DNA of 64,000 bases from JADKIH01 sp049363815 (GCA_049363815.1 JBMQEM010000163.1:56738-120737), one strand, 5' to 3'. Positions 1 through 7,945 are shown, counted from the stretch's first letter. A program made the numbers and translations. The notes: generated by a model from the sequence alone, not told the origin.

Positions 1-1353
1 TAACACTGTTCCACTAAAGGCAAAAGTCTGGAAAGGACTTAATGCAACATCAAGCGTAGTCAACACGCCATTGGTAAGAACAACACCTGTAATCGTTTTT
101 GTATAATACCCTGCTTTCGAAATACGAATATCATAAGTGCCGGCAACAGCAGTTCCTGTTTTATATTCACCAAGATTATTGGAATTTTTTGTCAGTGTAG
201 TTGAAAGCACTTCGATCAATGCTCCATTTATAACTGCATTGGTAATTGAATCTGTAATGATTCCTTCCAGATAACACCCTCTGATGTATGTTGGAGTAAG
301 TACGAAGAGTCCGTTATTGATATCTGAAGCGACTATCGTTCCTGACGGTAGGAATGGATAAACGCCCCAGCAACCTGCAAACCCATCGCCGGATCCCTGG
401 GAATAGGTATCGTAATGTCCGACCTCTATCGGATTCTGCGGACGGGCAACATCTGTAATGACAACACCTTCTTTGTACCAGCTAGTAATTGCATAATCGT
501 TCAGGATATGAGTATTATGAATAATTACTCCAGTTCCCGGTGCCGTTTGAAAACGAGCACTTTCCCTGATATTCCCAAGATCAGAAATATCATAGATCCC
601 AAGAAAACTGCCTGAGTTCTCATCTGTAGTAAAGAGCGTTTTATGATCGTCACTCAACCATGTATTGTGGGTAAAATTGGTAGGAGTTTGTTGTGTTGCG
701 AGTAAAATCGGATTCGATTTATTGGTCACATCTACAACAGTAAAAAATCCTGAATAGATATGCGACTCATACATTGTATCATTTTCAACATAACCATCAT
801 GAACGTAATTATCACTTTGACTTCCGGCATATACATATTGTCCTGCATAAGTTGGATTCAATGGATCAGAAAGGTCTAAGAAAAGTGTGTTCCCGTCACC
901 AATATTGCTTCCATACAAATACAAAAAGCCCATTGCTGTATCACAATGCAATGCATGAATGCTGCTGAGTTGTCCTGCGATTGCCCCATCGCCTGTATAT
1001 AGAGTAGTGTTAACTGAAGCAGGAAGATTTGTCATATCAATTACTTGTAATCCGCCACCACCTTCTGTAGTGACATAAGCAACATTTCTATAAGTCTTCA
1101 CTTCTCTCCAACTTGAATTGGGGCCGTTAACAGTTACCTTGATCACAGGGTTATCCGGATCAGTGACATCAACAATTGACAGGCCGAAATCGGTTCCGAC
1201 AAGAGCGTATTCATTTCCTAACAGATCGGTATAACCACCAATGTTGGCAAGTTCACTTCCGCTATAAGGTAAATTGGACCGGAATTGGAGATTTTGAGCC
1301 GAGCCATTCAGAATCGTCGTAAAAAGTCCAATAAGTAATAATTTAAATTTCAT
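1..1353 (-). CDS. Secreted LVIVD-repeat (choice-of-anchor B-like) protein, 3' end cut off by the window
   Basis: The frame is open from an ATG at 1353 to base 1, giving 451 visible codons and no stop, so the C-terminus lies outside the window. The N-terminus (MKFKLLLLIGLFTTILNGSAQ) is a clean signal peptide. The body has repeated motifs of the type LSIVDVTDPDNPVIK, LFLDLSDPLNPTYAG and FTVVDVTNKSNPI, which are LVIVD beta-propeller repeats as in choice-of-anchor B proteins. From about residue 385 a carboxypeptidase-like regulatory (beta-sandwich) segment follows, with YLEGIITDSITNAVINGA and a later GTYDIRISKAGY. Such proteins are exported, and in this phylum they usually end in a T9SS sorting domain, which cannot be seen here. 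The substrate is unknown. The family call is firm; the function is not. Confidence 0.85.
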   Translation of the reverse strand, partial: MKFKLLLIGLFTTILNGSAQNLQFRSNLPYSGSELANIGGYTDLLGNEYALVGTDFGLSIVDVTDPDNPVIKVTVNGPNSSWREVKTYRNVAYVTTEGGGGLQVIDMTNLPASVNTTLYTGDGAIAGQLSSIHALHCDTAMGFLYLYGSNIGDGNTLFLDLSDPLNPTYAGQYVYAGSQSDNYVHDGYVENDTMYESHIYSGFFTVVDVTNKSNPILLATQQTPTNFTHNTWLSDDHKTLFTTDENSGSFLGIYDISDLGNIRESARFQTAPGTGVIIHNTHILNDYAITSWYKEGVVITDVARPQNPIEVGHYDTYSQGSGDGFAGCWGVYPFLPSGTIVASDINNGLFVLTPTYIRGCYLEGIITDSITNAVINGALIEVLSTTLTKNSNNLGEYKTGTAVAGTYDIRISKAGYYTKTITGVVLTNGVLTTLDVALSPFQTFAFSGTVL

Positions 1354-1510
1354 GGAGAATTGGGTTTTGGAGCGCCAAATGTGTACTTATTTTATGAATT
1401 TTTAATGTTTTTAGCCTATTTTTTGATCGTCAGCCATTAAAAAATGACACTATTCGGAAAAGGGGTGAAAAACCTGAATCTAATGAACAATTACCTGTGG
1501 GAAAATATTC

Positions 1511-1540
1511 TTGGTTTTTAATTCAAAATAGTTACTTTTG
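1511..1540 (+). promoter_or_regulatory. Bacteroidota-type promoter of the PLP-enzyme gene
   Basis: TTG at 1511-1513 and TACTTTTG at 1533-1540 are separated by 19 bases. This matches the Bacteroidota -33/-7 consensus (TTTG, about 19 bases, TAnnTTTG). It predicts a start of transcription near 1547 and a leader of about 90 bases before the GTG at 1640. Confidence 0.6.
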
Positions 1541-1639
1541 CCTTGAACAGGAGCTAAAACGAAGCATTTTTGACGATTGCAGAAAAGTTGATTTTTAGAA
1601 ATGCCTGATCATTTCATCAATTATTAAATTTATACGAAA

Positions 1640-2881
1640 GTGGATTTATTCGAAAAATTAAAGAAGAACCGTGGTCCGATCGGACAACATGCAAAAGACT
1701 CACATGGCTATTTTACTTTTCCAAAACTGGAAGGTGACATTGGCACTCGCATGGTTTTTCGCGGTAAAGAGCGTTTGATCTGGTCTTTGAATAATTATTT
1801 AGGATTAGCAAATCATCCTGAAGTCAGAAAAGCTGATAATGAAGGAGCAGTAAAATTTGGTTTTGCTTCACCGATGGGTGCCCGCATGATGTCAGGTAAT
1901 ACGAATCAACATGAGCAACTTGAAAATGAACTTTCCTCTTTTATGGGTAAAGAAGATACCATTCTTCTGAACTTTGGTTATCAGGGGATGGTTTCTGCAA
2001 TTGATTGTCTGGTTGATCGTCATGATGTAATTGTTTATGACAGTGAAAGCCATGCATGTATCATTGATGGTGTTCGTTTACATATGGGAAAACGATTTGT
2101 ATTCCCGCATAATGATATTGCCAATTGTGAAAAACAACTTGAAAGAGCAACACGTATCGTTGAAGAATCAGGCGGGTCGATCTTATTGATCACTGAAGGT
2201 GTTTTTGGAATGAGTGGAGATATGGGTCGTTTGAAAGATATCGTTGAACTGAAGAAAAAATTCCAGTTCCGTTTATTTGTAGATGATGCACACGGTTTTG
2301 GAACGATGGGAAAAACAGGTTCCGGTACAGGTGAAGAACAAGGAGTAAATGATGAGATCGATATCTACTTCGGTACTTTTGCAAAAAGTATGGCCATGAT
2401 CGGTGGATTTATTTCCAGCCGTGAAGACATCGTTGAATATCTCCGTTATAATATGCGGTCTCAGATCTTTGCGAAATCAATGCCATCAGCTTTGGTGATC
2501 GGTGCTCTGAAACGTCTTGAATTACTTCGTTCGAAACCGGAACTGAAAGATAATCTCTGGAAGATCGTCAATGCATTACAGTCAGGTCTGAAAGATGCCG
2601 GATTTAATATTGGTAAAACACAATCACCCGTTACTCCTGTTTTCATGAACGGAACAATTGGTGAGGCTACCAATCTTATCTACGACATGCGTGAGAACTA
2701 TGATATCTTCTGTTCAATGGTCGTTTATCCTGTTGTACCGAAAGGTATTATCATCCTTCGTCTGATCCCTACTTCCGTTCATACGCTGGAAGATGTAAAT
2801 TATACGATCGATGCTTTCAGAAAAGCTTATGTTAAACTGAAAGCCGGCGAATATGCTTCGGATAAGATAGCGGCATTTTAA
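1640..2881 (+). CDS. Serine palmitoyltransferase-like aminotransferase (alpha-oxoamine synthase family)
   Basis: This 413-residue fold-type I PLP enzyme belongs to the alpha-oxoamine synthase group, which condenses an amino acid with an acyl-CoA and releases CO2. Visible landmarks are the substrate-loop motif SLNNYLGLANHPEV near residue 50, the aspartate/histidine motif VDDAHGFG (D215, H218) and the PLP lysine K249 in FGTFAKSMAMIGGF. That last motif resembles the GTFSKSFASxGGF form of serine palmitoyltransferases more than that of 2-amino-3-ketobutyrate ligase or BioF. In Bacteroidota such enzymes start sphingolipid synthesis; that role is inferred. The start is a GTG: the ATG at 1601 is in frame but is stopped by a TAA at 1625. 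A histone H1-like gene follows 65 bases downstream and a promoter lies at 1511-1540. 2-amino-3-ketobutyrate CoA ligase is the alternative call. Confidence 0.8.
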   Translation: MDLFEKLKKNRGPIGQHAKDSHGYFTFPKLEGDIGTRMVFRGKERLIWSLNNYLGLANHPEVRKADNEGAVKFGFASPMGARMMSGNTNQHEQLENELSSFMGKEDTILLNFGYQGMVSAIDCLVDRHDVIVYDSESHACIIDGVRLHMGKRFVFPHNDIANCEKQLERATRIVEESGGSILLITEGVFGMSGDMGRLKDIVELKKKFQFRLFVDDAHGFGTMGKTGSGTGEEQGVNDEIDIYFGTFAKSMAMIGGFISSREDIVEYLRYNMRSQIFAKSMPSALVIGALKRLELLRSKPELKDNLWKIVNALQSGLKDAGFNIGKTQSPVTPVFMNGTIGEATNLIYDMRENYDIFCSMVVYPVVPKGIIILRLIPTSVHTLEDVNYTIDAFRKAYVKLKAGEYASDKIAAF

Positions 2882-2946
2882 GACACACCTGAAGTTGATT
2901 TTAACAAACAAACCCTCCATAAACTAACACTTTAAAAACAAACACA

Positions 2947-3132
2947 ATGAAAGAATACGAAAACATCAAACAACTAGTATCTGCCATTGAAGAAGATGTA
3001 ATCAAATTTTCTGAAAAAGGTAACGCAGCTGCCGGAACACGTGTACGTAAAGGTTTACAAGAAATTAAACGTGCTTGTCAGGATATGCGTGATGCTATCC
3101 AGGACGCTAAGAAAACTGAAGAAAGCAAGTAA
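2947..3132 (+). CDS. Histone H1-like (Hc1-type) small protein
   Basis: This is a 61-residue, lysine/arginine-rich, wholly helical protein. It carries the diagnostic core GNAAAGTRVRKGLQEIKR (about residues 25-42), shared with the short histone H1/Hc1-like proteins that are widespread in Bacteroidota. These are presumed nucleoid-associated DNA-binding proteins, but the precise role is not established. Unlike chlamydial Hc1 it lacks a long lysine-rich tail. It begins with ATG 65 bases after the PLP-enzyme stop and is followed at once by a good intrinsic terminator (3158-3191), so it is the last gene of a possible two-gene unit or has its own promoter. Confidence 0.85.
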   Translation: MKEYENIKQLVSAIEEDVIKFSEKGNAAAGTRVRKGLQEIKRACQDMRDAIQDAKKTEESK

Positions 3133-3157
3133 TTGCTTGTTGTTTATCCGAAATTTG

Positions 3158-3191
3158 ACAGCTCTTTCTTATGGAAGGGCTGTTTTTTTTT
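3158..3191 (+). terminator. Intrinsic terminator after the histone H1-like gene
   Basis: ACAGCTCTT (3158-3166) pairs with AAGGGCTGT (3175-3183) with one G-U pair, the loop is 8 bases, and an unbroken run of nine T (3183-3191) follows. It is correctly placed 26 bases after the stop. Confidence 0.85.
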
Positions 3192-3278
3192 GACCTGGAT
3201 TTTGACCTGGATTTTCAGGACAGCTAAAATTCTACTTTGTGTGTTAACTGCAGATTTTTTTTAATGCAAGTTAACACA
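3191..3278. repeat. 12-bp tandem duplication and adjacent inverted repeat
   Basis: TGACCTGGATTT occurs twice in tandem (3191-3202, 3203-3214). Then TGTGTTAACTGCA (3240-3252) and TGCAAGTTAACACA (3265-3278) form a hairpin arm pair with one bulged base. Both lie between the end of the + unit and the end of the convergent dehydrogenase gene, where a terminator for the minus gene would be expected. Confidence 0.6.
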
Positions 3279-3358
3279 GACTTTATGAAAGGAGTATTGG
3301 TGAAATTTTCAAACCAATTTGACTGATGGAAATAAATGCCTTTACTTCAAAAGCAAAA

Positions 3359-5203
3359 TTATTCTTTCACCCATTTAAACACTTCACTCTTAAAATCCGT
3401 CCTTATCACGCAAAAGTAAAATCCACTTGCAAGCTCCTTGATATCGACTTTCTTCACTTCTTCTGATGATTCGATCGTGAGTGTCAGAAGTTTTCCCTGC
3501 ATATCGTAAAAAGAAATCTGTCCTGAAGATCTGACGAGGAGGTAATCATCCGATGGAACCGGATAGATAATCACTTTCGCTGAAGAATTCTCATCGATAT
3601 AAGTACATGCATCAATACGTACTAATTGGTTTGCAGAATTCGAACAGCCTGTAGAATTAGTATACCGGTAATCGACAATATGATTTCCCGGACTAAGTGT
3701 TCCCGGATTGATCTGAAAAGCCGGTTGTAAGATTCCATCGATAAATAACCTTCCACCTGGCGGTGAAATATTTACAGGTGTAATTGGATCTGAACTGCAA
3801 AAAACTGTATCGAGTCCGATGATACTTACTGTAGGCGCCGGAATAAATTCGACATAAGTGGGATCAGAAACCTGAGGTAAACCGGAAGCGTTGGTCACAG
3901 TAACAAAATAATTTCCCGGAGTTGTTATTGTTAGTGCAAATGTATCGGTTCCATAATTTGAGCCATTGAAATTCCATTGATAATGAAAGCCCGGTCCGGG
4001 AGGTGTTTGAAGAACTGCATTGCTGCCACTACAAAACTTTGTTGTATCACTGTCTGAGATCCATGCTATATGATGTGCGGTCGAATCATAGATCCGGTAA
4101 ACCTCCCCACCTGTAAAACTTCCCACTAAAAGGTTTCCCCATTGGTCTTCTCCGAATGAAACCGAACCGGAAGCAAAGCTACTGATGTAAGTGGTATCAC
4201 TAAACATATTTCCATTTCGCACGACTCCTCTCAGGGTGGATGAACACCAGTCAGAATAAAAATATCTGCCGAACATGGTGTGATAGGAAGACCCTCTGTA
4301 AACAAATCCTCCTGTCACAGAGCAACCATTACTATGGGAATACTCAACAACAGGATCAACATAAGCACTGCTTGCAGAGCAGTCAGTCGTGACATAAGGA
4401 GCCGTTCCTTCATAACAACGCCAACCATAGTTCTCACCACCATGGCTATTGGCTGGCTGAAAATCGATCTCCTCAGCAGAAACTTGTCCGACATCTCCTA
4501 TCCACATATCTCCCGTCATTTTATCAAAACTCCAACGCCATGGATTTCTGAAACCGATTGACCAGATCTCATCCGGAAAAGGTGATGAAAGAAATGGATT
4601 AGTTCCTGGAATCTGATAACCACCGGCAGCTGTATTGCTGACATCGATACGGAGAAACTTTCCAAGAAATAAGGATGTATCCTGTGCATGATTTGAAGGG
4701 TCACCTTCGCCCCCGCCGTCTCCAAGACCAATGTATAAATAACCATCCTTTCCAAAAGCCATATCACCACCGTAATGGCTTCCGACCGGTTGAGGAATGG
4801 TGATGATAAGTTGTTCGCTTAAGGTATCTGCAATCTGGGGATCTGCTGAAACTTTAAATCGGGAGATCCGGGAGTCTGTTCCGCCTAGCGGAACATAATA
4901 GACATAAAAATATCCGGATTGTAAATAGTCGTCCGCAAATACCACACTAAGCAATCCTTTCTCCAGTCCAGTGGCATTCACTCTCATTGTAAGATCCAGA
5001 AAAGGAACAGGGTTTTGTGTACCCGAAGAATCAAGGATAACGATCTGTCCGGGTTTAAGAACAACAAAAATTCTGTCATCACCGCAGGAAGCAATATCAG
5101 ACAATCCATTTAGTCCGGTTGCAATCAGGCCATACGTGATCTGTGAATTTGTAGTGTGCACCATGCAGAAAAGCATGAATACAGAGAATAGAAGTTTTTT
5201 CAT
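3359..5203 (-). CDS. Secreted PQQ-dependent sugar dehydrogenase-like protein with T9SS type A sorting domain
   Basis: The protein has 614 residues and a signal peptide (MKKLLFSVFMLFCMVHTTNSQ). Residues about 25-345 form a glucose/sorbosone dehydrogenase six-bladed propeller: GLSDIASCGDDRIFVV, then the family motifs SHYGGDMAFGKDGYLYIGLGDGGG, GKFLRIDV, WSIGFRNPWRWSFD, WIGDVGQ and ENYGWRCYEG. An Ig/PKD-like region follows (about 380-530), then a type A sorting domain from about residue 544 (IIYPVPSDDYLLV ... ELASGFYFCVIRTD). The enzyme would act outside the cell or on the surface after passage through the T9SS. Family members oxidise sugars with PQQ, but the substrate here is unknown and I did not verify the PQQ and calcium ligands. 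The gene stands alone on the minus strand, convergent with the upstream unit. Confidence 0.9.
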   Translation of the reverse strand: MKKLLFSVFMLFCMVHTTNSQITYGLIATGLNGLSDIASCGDDRIFVVLKPGQIVILDSSGTQNPVPFLDLTMRVNATGLEKGLLSVVFADDYLQSGYFYVYYVPLGGTDSRISRFKVSADPQIADTLSEQLIITIPQPVGSHYGGDMAFGKDGYLYIGLGDGGGEGDPSNHAQDTSLFLGKFLRIDVSNTAAGGYQIPGTNPFLSSPFPDEIWSIGFRNPWRWSFDKMTGDMWIGDVGQVSAEEIDFQPANSHGGENYGWRCYEGTAPYVTTDCSASSAYVDPVVEYSHSNGCSVTGGFVYRGSSYHTMFGRYFYSDWCSSTLRGVVRNGNMFSDTTYISSFASGSVSFGEDQWGNLLVGSFTGGEVYRIYDSTAHHIAWISDSDTTKFCSGSNAVLQTPPGPGFHYQWNFNGSNYGTDTFALTITTPGNYFVTVTNASGLPQVSDPTYVEFIPAPTVSIIGLDTVFCSSDPITPVNISPPGGRLFIDGILQPAFQINPGTLSPGNHIVDYRYTNSTGCSNSANQLVRIDACTYIDENSSAKVIIYPVPSDDYLLVRSSGQISFYDMQGKLLTLTIESSEEVKKVDIKELASGFYFCVIRTDFKSEVFKWVKE

Positions 5204-5393
5204 TGGTGTCAGTTTAGGGTGCCTGAATCAAGAATAGTATTCGCAAGGTATTTAAATAACTGAAAAAGGGAAATAATTTTTGCCACATTATGGTGCAGGC
5301 TTTTTGAGTCAACTATCAAAGTTGATCAGTTAAATACCAGACAGATGATTTACCCACTTTTTTCAATGGCCTGGAATTTTAAATACATTTTGT

Positions 5394-5597
5394 ATGAAAA
5401 CAAATGATGCAACAAATTACTACATCACCCAGGAAATGATTGTCCGGGCAGAATTAAATCATTATTGGGACCATATCAAAGAAAATGGTAAAAACACCCT
5501 TGAAGCAGGAGGAAAAGTTATTGTCGGGGTGACGGATTTTGTAAAATCAATCGATTTTGACAATTGGCTGGCTAAGGCAAAAGAGAAAGGAAAATAA
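5394..5597 (+). CDS. Small protein of unknown function (67 aa)
   Basis: This is an ATG-started frame of 67 codons with a charged, helical product: MKTNDATNYYITQEMIVRAE at the N-terminus and a lysine-rich tail ending AKEKGK. No family is recognised. The central segment GGKVIVGVTDFVKSIDFDNW looks like an amphipathic helix. The composition is that of a real small cytosolic protein rather than of an antisense shadow, and no other gene occupies this strand or its opposite. It lies 68 bases before another small gene on the same strand, separated from it by a 21-bp palindrome. Confidence 0.5.
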   Translation: MKTNDATNYYITQEMIVRAELNHYWDHIKENGKNTLEAGGKVIVGVTDFVKSIDFDNWLAKAKEKGK

Positions 5598-5631
5598 ATT
5601 TTTTGAAGATTTTATTTGGAATACAAAAAAC

Positions 5632-5652
5632 AATGACTATATTATAGTCATT
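5632..5652. promoter_or_regulatory. Perfect 21-bp palindrome, candidate operator
   Basis: AATGACTATA (5632-5641), one central T, then TATAGTCATT (5643-5652). The arms are perfect 10-bp inverted repeats, ending 13 bases before the ATG at 5666. The size and symmetry fit a dimeric DNA-binding protein. It has no T tract of its own, so a terminator is less likely. No regulator is identified. Confidence 0.5.
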
Positions 5653-5665
5653 CAAATTGATTGTT

Positions 5666-5944
5666 ATGCAAACATTAAACGTAAGTGTACTTTTAGACAC
5701 ATCGCTGAGCTACGGTTATAGCAAGGAAGCCTTCATGGTAGCAGATGAACTGGATAAAGTAAAAATCTCCAAAGGAGATAGCTGGTTCATAGTAGAAAAT
5801 GATCCCAAAACAAAACGCGCGCGGGCATCACGCAAAGCAATTGCATTTGCAGAAAGTACATTTGAGACCTTTGCCGGAGCGAGTGTTTGTTTGAAGCAGT
5901 TTATGAATTGGCTGCAAGAGCTGCGGGAAATGGAACAGCAATAA
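5666..5944 (+). CDS. Small protein of unknown function (92 aa)
   Basis: I chose the ATG at 5666 over the in-frame TTG at 5657, which adds only three residues and lies closer to the palindrome. The product MQTLNVSVLLDTSLSYGYSK... is about 92 residues, with a beta-like N-terminus (VSVLLDTS), a mixed core (DKVKISKGDSWFIVENDPK), a basic stretch (KTKRARASRKAIAFAE) and a C-terminal helix (KQFMNWLQELREMEQQ). I recognise no family. It ends 43 bases before a convergent gene, with a shared terminator-like hairpin. The operator-like palindrome just upstream hints at autoregulation or regulated expression, and the basic stretch would allow nucleic-acid contact, but both are inference. Confidence 0.6.
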   Translation: MQTLNVSVLLDTSLSYGYSKEAFMVADELDKVKISKGDSWFIVENDPKTKRARASRKAIAFAESTFETFAGASVCLKQFMNWLQELREMEQQ

Positions 5945-5980
5945 AAAAAGAAGAGGAAAGCCATATTGAATTTCCTCTTC
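5943..5980 (-). terminator. Intrinsic terminator between convergent genes
   Basis: GAAGAGGAAA (5950-5959) and TTTCCTCTTC (5971-5980) form a perfect 10-bp stem with an 11-base loop. Read on the minus strand the stem is followed by a run of seven T (5943-5949), so it terminates the minus-strand gene ending at 5988. It may also stop the + strand small gene. Confidence 0.8.
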
Positions 5981-5987
5981 CTTGTAT

Positions 5988-6959
5988 TTAGTTTTTCTTT
6001 ATCGCACTTTGTACCTCTTCAATATCATCTGACTTAAAGTTATATGATACTGGCTTATAACGAGTGTACAACATTTCACCTGTTACTGAATTAATTACTG
6101 AAACAAACTTATCAGTACTGCTCTTGATATAAACTAAGTAATAAAAAGGATTTTTTTCTGTTAAGATTTTTTCGTTCAATTCCTCAATTGATAAGAGCTG
6201 GTATTTGTATGTGTATTTTTTAAATATATCTGACTCGTCAAATCTTTTAGACTCATCACCTGAAAATTTTCCAAATTTTATCAAAACATTATCAGGCACA
6301 AATAATGTTGCATTGCGTAAATTTTTAAGTTCTTTGGACTTATCGATATTATCATACAATTTCCTTTCAACATTATTGTTAATAAAACTCATGATACACT
6401 GTACATAATTTTTTAAAATTCCCGGTCCCCAGTTTCTGATATGTCCAGCTCCATCAATATCACTATTGAAAATATTTGAAGGTTCCATTAATGTCTGAAA
6501 ATCAGTATAAAGTTCTATTCTTGCTATTTGTTTATGTTCACCTTCAACAATACTTTTCCTTCCTTTCTTGTCAACCTTTTCTGTGCTTTTTCCGGCTTTA
6601 TAATATTCCAGATAAACATGGGTATTTGAATAATCCATATTCGATGGAGCTCCACTTTTACTCCAGGTGGTGGTGTAAGTAATTCCTCCAATGGAAATAA
6701 AGTAATTTTCAGATGATGTATATTTATTTTTATCGGAGTATTTTATAAACTCCAGTTTGCCGATGGTCCATGCTTCTTCCAAAGCTTTAATGTAAGGTTT
6801 GGCCGATTCTGCACTTGGATCTTTCAGCATAAAATAAGTAATCGTTGTTTTATCTTTTGGAACAAGATCAAGATTTCCGATTGCTATCTGCCCGGAAATA
6901 TTTTTATTCAAAAAGGTTAAGACAATAATGGTAGCAAATAACTTTAGTTTCATTTTCAT
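5988..6959 (-). CDS. Exported protein of unknown function
   Basis: The open frame reaches 7028, but the ATG at 6959 gives a proper signal peptide (MKMKLKLFATIIVLTFLNKN... ending near SGQ) and about 323 residues; the longer reading adds 23 residues of non-signal sequence. The mature part begins IAIGNLDLVPKDKTTITYFM. It has a long mixed alpha/beta region with no motif I recognise and a C-terminal stretch (FYYLVYIKSSTDKFVSVINSVTGEMLYTRY) that reads like a small beta domain. No lipobox or sorting domain is visible, so it is probably periplasmic. It is monocistronic, with a strong terminator at 5943-5980. No function can be assigned. Confidence 0.75.
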   Translation of the reverse strand: MKMKLKLFATIIVLTFLNKNISGQIAIGNLDLVPKDKTTITYFMLKDPSAESAKPYIKALEEAWTIGKLEFIKYSDKNKYTSSENYFISIGGITYTTTWSKSGAPSNMDYSNTHVYLEYYKAGKSTEKVDKKGRKSIVEGEHKQIARIELYTDFQTLMEPSNIFNSDIDGAGHIRNWGPGILKNYVQCIMSFINNNVERKLYDNIDKSKELKNLRNATLFVPDNVLIKFGKFSGDESKRFDESDIFKKYTYKYQLLSIEELNEKILTEKNPFYYLVYIKSSTDKFVSVINSVTGEMLYTRYKPVSYNFKSDDIEEVQSAIKKN

Positions 6960-7021
6960 AGTTCTTAAGATTTTTAACAATAATAGAAAATATAAGTCAT
7001 CTTCAATCTTTTCAAAAGAAA

Positions 7022-7052
7022 TTTGCATAACACAAACAATTTCGGATATTTG
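7022..7052 (+). promoter_or_regulatory. Promoter of tRNA-Met
   Basis: TTTG (7022-7025) is followed after 19 bases by GATATTTG (7045-7052), a near match to the Bacteroidota TTTG/TAnnTTTG promoter. Initiation is expected near 7059, about ten bases before the tRNA. Confidence 0.45.
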
Positions 7053-7068
7053 CAGCCCCTAAAAAAAT

Positions 7069-7142
7069 GGCGAGGTAGCTCAGATGGTTAGAGCGCAGGA
7101 TTCATAACCCTGAGGTCGGGGGTTCGACTCCCCCTTTCGCTA
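7069..7142 (+). tRNA. tRNA-Met (anticodon CAT)
   Basis: A 74-base cloverleaf is visible. The D-arm starts AGCTCAGATGGTTAGAGC, the anticodon loop is TTCATAA with anticodon CAT, the variable loop is GAGGTC-like, and the T-arm is GGGGG-TTCGACT-CCCCC. The acceptor arm GGCGAGG pairs with TTTCGCT using three G-U wobbles, and the discriminator is A. No CCA is encoded. The sequence looks like an elongator methionine tRNA rather than the initiator, because it lacks the three G-C pairs above the anticodon loop; tRNA-Ile2 (lysidine-modified CAT) was not excluded. It stands alone between two protein genes. Confidence 0.9.
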
Positions 7143-7201
7143 CTAATCCCTTGATTTGTATCCATTTCAGGGGATTTTTTTTGAACGCTTCTTTTTGTGA
7201 A

Positions 7202-7945
7202 TTAGCTTCTTCCCTCTTCTTTCAACACGCTCGTATAATGCTTTAACGAGCGGAGAATGATGGTAATAACTGTTGTGATGATCAACATGATACATAAATT
7301 TTTTCCAACTCCTATGGTGTGCCACTTTTTATAACCGATCAAAAGATCAACAAATACGAAGCCTATTACTGTTGCCAAAACGCCTGAATACTCTCTTCTC
7401 AAAACACTTTTCATCGAAAAAGGGATTGAACTTTTCTGAAAAGAGCTGAACCTTGGAATGAATGCCGGAACCCCTTTTGCCCAGTCAAGGTACGACTGCC
7501 CGAATTTGCGCTCAAGGAATCGCTCTTCAGCAAACATGATTCGCTCGTAATACAACCAGTACATCAGACTTACTATGACAGTGAACTCGATATTTTTGGT
7601 GAACAGAACTATTCCTATCCACATCAGGTAATTTCCCAAATATAATGGATGTCTCACCGTTGAATAGATACCACTATGGTTGAGCTGTTCAGCGACCTGC
7701 TCCTCTGTATTGCGACCGGAAGTGCCTCTGGGGGTCGTACCGATCGTATAACTCCTGACACAGAAACCGAGAATAGAAAGAATATAAGCCGAATAATTGA
7801 AGGCTTTTATCTGAACCGGAGTGAGGTCATCGTATGAAGTTGTAAAAACAGCGGGAATTGCCAGTATAAATAGGATCAACGGAAGTTGTCCCCTGTGCTT
7901 AAACAGCCAATTTCCTTCTTTTTCCAGTGAATGCAGTAGTGCCAT
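7202..7945 (-). CDS. Isoprenylcysteine-methyltransferase-type membrane methyltransferase
   Basis: The protein has 247 residues and about five to six membrane helices. The ICMT/phospholipid-methyltransferase signature is clear: RHPLYLGNYLMWIGIVLF near residue 100, then the cytosolic motif YYERIMFAEERFLERKFGQSYLDW, which together bind S-adenosylmethionine. Bacterial relatives methylate lipid-linked or lipid A phosphate groups; the Leptospira LmtA 1-phosphate methyltransferase is one characterised member. The substrate here is unknown. A C-terminal extension of about 60 residues with two further helices (GVLATVIGFVFVDLLIGY, NLCIMLIITTVITIIL) goes beyond the core domain. The gene is divergent from the START-like gene at 8048. 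Confidence 0.75.
   Translation of the reverse strand: MALLHSLEKEGNWLFKHRGQLPLILFILAIPAVFTTSYDDLTPVQIKAFNYSAYILSILGFCVRSYTIGTTPRGTSGRNTEEQVAEQLNHSGIYSTVRHPLYLGNYLMWIGIVLFTKNIEFTVIVSLMYWLYYERIMFAEERFLERKFGQSYLDWAKGVPAFIPRFSSFQKSSIPFSMKSVLRREYSGVLATVIGFVFVDLLIGYKKWHTIGVGKNLCIMLIITTVITIILRSLKHYTSVLKEEGRS

Noticed and set aside
3158..3278. CRISPR-like spacing of repeats
   Set aside because: There are only two 12-bp direct copies and one inverted pair; no regular repeat-spacer array and no cas genes.
6960..7028. Upstream extension of the exported protein gene
   Set aside because: The signal peptide begins at the ATG at 6959; the extra 23 residues are not needed and lie in the tRNA promoter region.
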